From Myotis daubentonii (taxonomy: Eukaryota; Chordata; Mammalia; Chiroptera; Vespertilionidae): a DNA stretch of 64,000 nucleotides. The number at the start of each line of letters is the position of its first letter. The stretch's first letter is position 1. Shown piece by piece: positions 61,816 to 64,000 of this stretch. Position numbers and translations under genes: made by a program. The notes below the pieces were generated by a model. It saw only the letters and a list, made by a program, of their open reading frames with translations, was not told the DNA's origin and did no database searches. The stretch spans positions 40,385,167-40,449,166 of the forward strand of contig NC_081850.1 in NCBI RefSeq assembly GCF_963259705.1, read 5' to 3'.

Positions 61816-64000
61816 TACTAATATAATATATTAATGACATTAATAATTAATCATGTTTTATATATTTATAAAATGTCAGAAGGATTACTATAAATAAATA
61901 AAGCCCTATACTCATGTCTGGCAAACGAAGTGCACTATGTAAATGTTAGTAATTTTTATTGTTTAGCTGGACAGAAGAAAAAGTTGGCATTTTTGTTTTG
62001 TCTGCCCCTCCCATTTTTTTTTTCCCTCCAGAAAAGTTATTGGTCCCTGAAATTCCAAAGACTCAAACACATTCAGTTAGGTTGTGTGGCCTGGGAGGGC
62101 ATGATCCATGCCTAATATTTCTCTTAACTATATAATATATGAGTAGAGTAAAAGTTTCTCTATAGTTGCAATTTCTTCTAAACCTGTTGGTATGCCTCTA
62201 TGATAAAAATGCAATAACATATATTTCTGTATACATATTTACTTAATACTATTAGTAAATGTTAATTATCATTCTCAAAATCTAAAATGTTTACTGTAAA
62301 TTTTGTCTTCTATTTAAGATACTTCCTTCAACAAATGACCATGAGTAATGCTCTAAGAATAACAGCAAAAATGCAAACTGAGGAATAATCCCCCCTGAGG
62401 TTCAGACAATCTGCTGTCTTTTGGTATAATTAACTTTGGGATAAGGAGGTCTTAGAAAAACACACAATGAACAGACACCAAACACTCAGCAAATACTCTG
62501 ATTGACTTTAATTAGCAGTGATCTTCATGACACTAAAGTGATTGTTTTTTAAACATAGCTGTCACTGATAATTGGCTGGATGAAGGAGGCCACAGTAATT
62601 GTTTAAAAGATAAGCATTATAGATTCAAGGCAACAACACAGTAGACACTAACTTTTATCCCAGTGTTTTATCAATGTTGAAACTGTCCTAGATAAAATTT
62701 GGAGCCTAGGAGTGAGCAGGAGGGAACTGAAAGAAGAAATCAAGGTTGTAAGTCTAGAAGGGTACATTTGGAGAGAAGGAAATTTCCTCTCTCTTTTCCA
62801 TCCTTATAATTCTTAATTTAAAAAAGAAGTGCCTGCTTTCTATACACAATTTATACCTAAGTCTCCCTGGGGCTATATTTTTTCAAGGCTAATGGAAAGG
62901 AGTAAACCTAATTTATTTAGACAGATTTCTATTTAAGCCACTATATTAATCACAGGATGACTTATTGGCAGATTAGAAATTTTTTAGGAATACTCCAAAT
63001 GGCAGACTCTTGAGTGTGTAATCCTTGCTCGAGTCACAAAGCTTTTTTAAAAAAATTTCCTTTATAAGAGATTAAATTTTCCTGAGTAGGATGGTGGGGA
63101 AAATGGGGGCTGTCTTTTGGAAATTTTATTAGGGTGGCATAGAGGCACAGGTGCATAACATAATGATTCCATTTACACTCAATTTCATTGCCAAGTGGGG
63201 CCAGTTGGTGCTTCTAAGGATTCCACCTGAGTGACAGATCACAGAAACTTGAGCACTGAGGCATGAGGCATAATTACAGCGACCGCTCATACTTCCAAAA
63301 TTTGAAGAAAGCCTTAAATTTCAAGGGAGGGGTGTGTTACTGAATTAACATTACTAGGGAGGTGCACAACCCCCTAATAAAATCATTGTCAAGGCTCTTC
63401 CATTGACTCTCAACCTCAGATCTGTGCCATAACCTATAACCATTATCATTCTATCAATAGGCTTTATTCATACTTCGTCTTAAGAAGAAGAAAGTAGAAA
63501 AAGCCAATTATGGCAACTTCAGCACGAGTTCACTATTAAAAGCTGCTTTTCAAGAAGAGGAAATAACACTGCTGCCTATCAGAATTATTTTGGTTATATG
63601 GTGCTTATGTGTGGTGCACAACATGTGGGTTTTGATCAAATGTATCTTTATGTTTCCCACTTTCCCTTTATTTTTATTCGTGGGGGCAGGGTAATCTTCA
63701 TCTGACCCTAGGTAAAGGTCTGGGCTCCTCCCATGTCTTTTCTGTTCAGTCAGATAAACAATAGTCCTGTGGTCATTTTAAATCATAAGTATAGCTTTAA
63801 TTTAGTCTTGACAATATCCAGGGCCATGCAAAGTCAAAACTCCAAATACCAAAGCTTTCCAGCCTGAAGCCTACAGTAGGAGAGGGACCAAGCTTGTCTC
63901 CTCTTCCTCTTTCATGCTCCCTGCTCACCTCCTTTCTAGGGTCAAATGTGTGTGGGAGGGCAGAGAGATAAAAGGATAAGAGCATGGTTTCCTGGCCAGG
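61816..64000. other. Repeat-poor AT-rich sequence
   Basis: Over 2 kb without a repeat I recognise. 62320-62650 contains GACTTTAATTAGCAGTGATC and CTGATAATTGGCTGGATG, and 63380-63560 is similar in texture; these could be conserved non-coding elements. No exon or RNA gene supported. Confidence 0.4.

Overview
This window looks like intergenic or intronic DNA from a vesper bat (Vespertilionidae). The evidence is the repeat content: many tRNA-derived Ves SINEs in several subfamilies; non-autonomous Helitrons of the HeliBat type (5' TCCTATATAATAAAAG, 3' hairpin then CTAG, inserted between A and T); young hAT MITEs including SPIN-like copies; and ORF2-less half-LINE (HAL1) elements. Older mammalian repeats (MIR, L2, L1M, MER5, a MER33-like element, Tigger) lie underneath. 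I recognise no host protein-coding exon and no structural RNA gene. Most long open frames fall in antisense SINE sequence, simple repeats or HAL1.

Layout. 0-6 kb: a HeliBatN inside an old L1 end, several SINEs, a local duplication in which one segment is inverted, and MER5B and MER33-like hAT elements. 6.5-15 kb: two related HAL1 insertions. The first (6591-8037) is a chimera whose 5' third is not HAL1. The second (12701-14613) appears full length, has perfect 15-bp target-site duplications and carries the only intact coding sequence in the window, a 282-codon ORF1. Between them lies a hAT element split by a SINE. 15-23.5 kb: two Helitrons, a 51-bp L1/HAL1-tail insertion, and an older broken HAL1 inserted in a SINE tail. 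23.5-41 kb: sparse unique sequence with SINEs, MIR and L2 pieces, a long polypurine tract and a truncated Helitron fused to a SINE. 41.2-43.5 kb: a Tigger transposon carrying a head-to-tail pair of Helitrons, a palindromic hAT MITE, and a Ves SINE that itself contains a Helitron. 43.6-56 kb: L1 tails, SINEs and two inverted SPIN-like elements 1.8 kb apart. 56-64 kb: old repeats, one GC-richer stretch with a splice-donor-like motif, a (CA)n tract, a last Helitron, then mostly unique AT-rich DNA.

How the parts relate. HAL1 supplies an ORF1-type RNA-binding protein but no reverse transcriptase, so HAL1 and Ves copies must have been mobilised by L1 ORF2 protein in trans. The Helitrons and MITEs carry no transposase and depended on autonomous partners elsewhere. 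Repeat family names rest on remembered consensus features and were not checked against a library.
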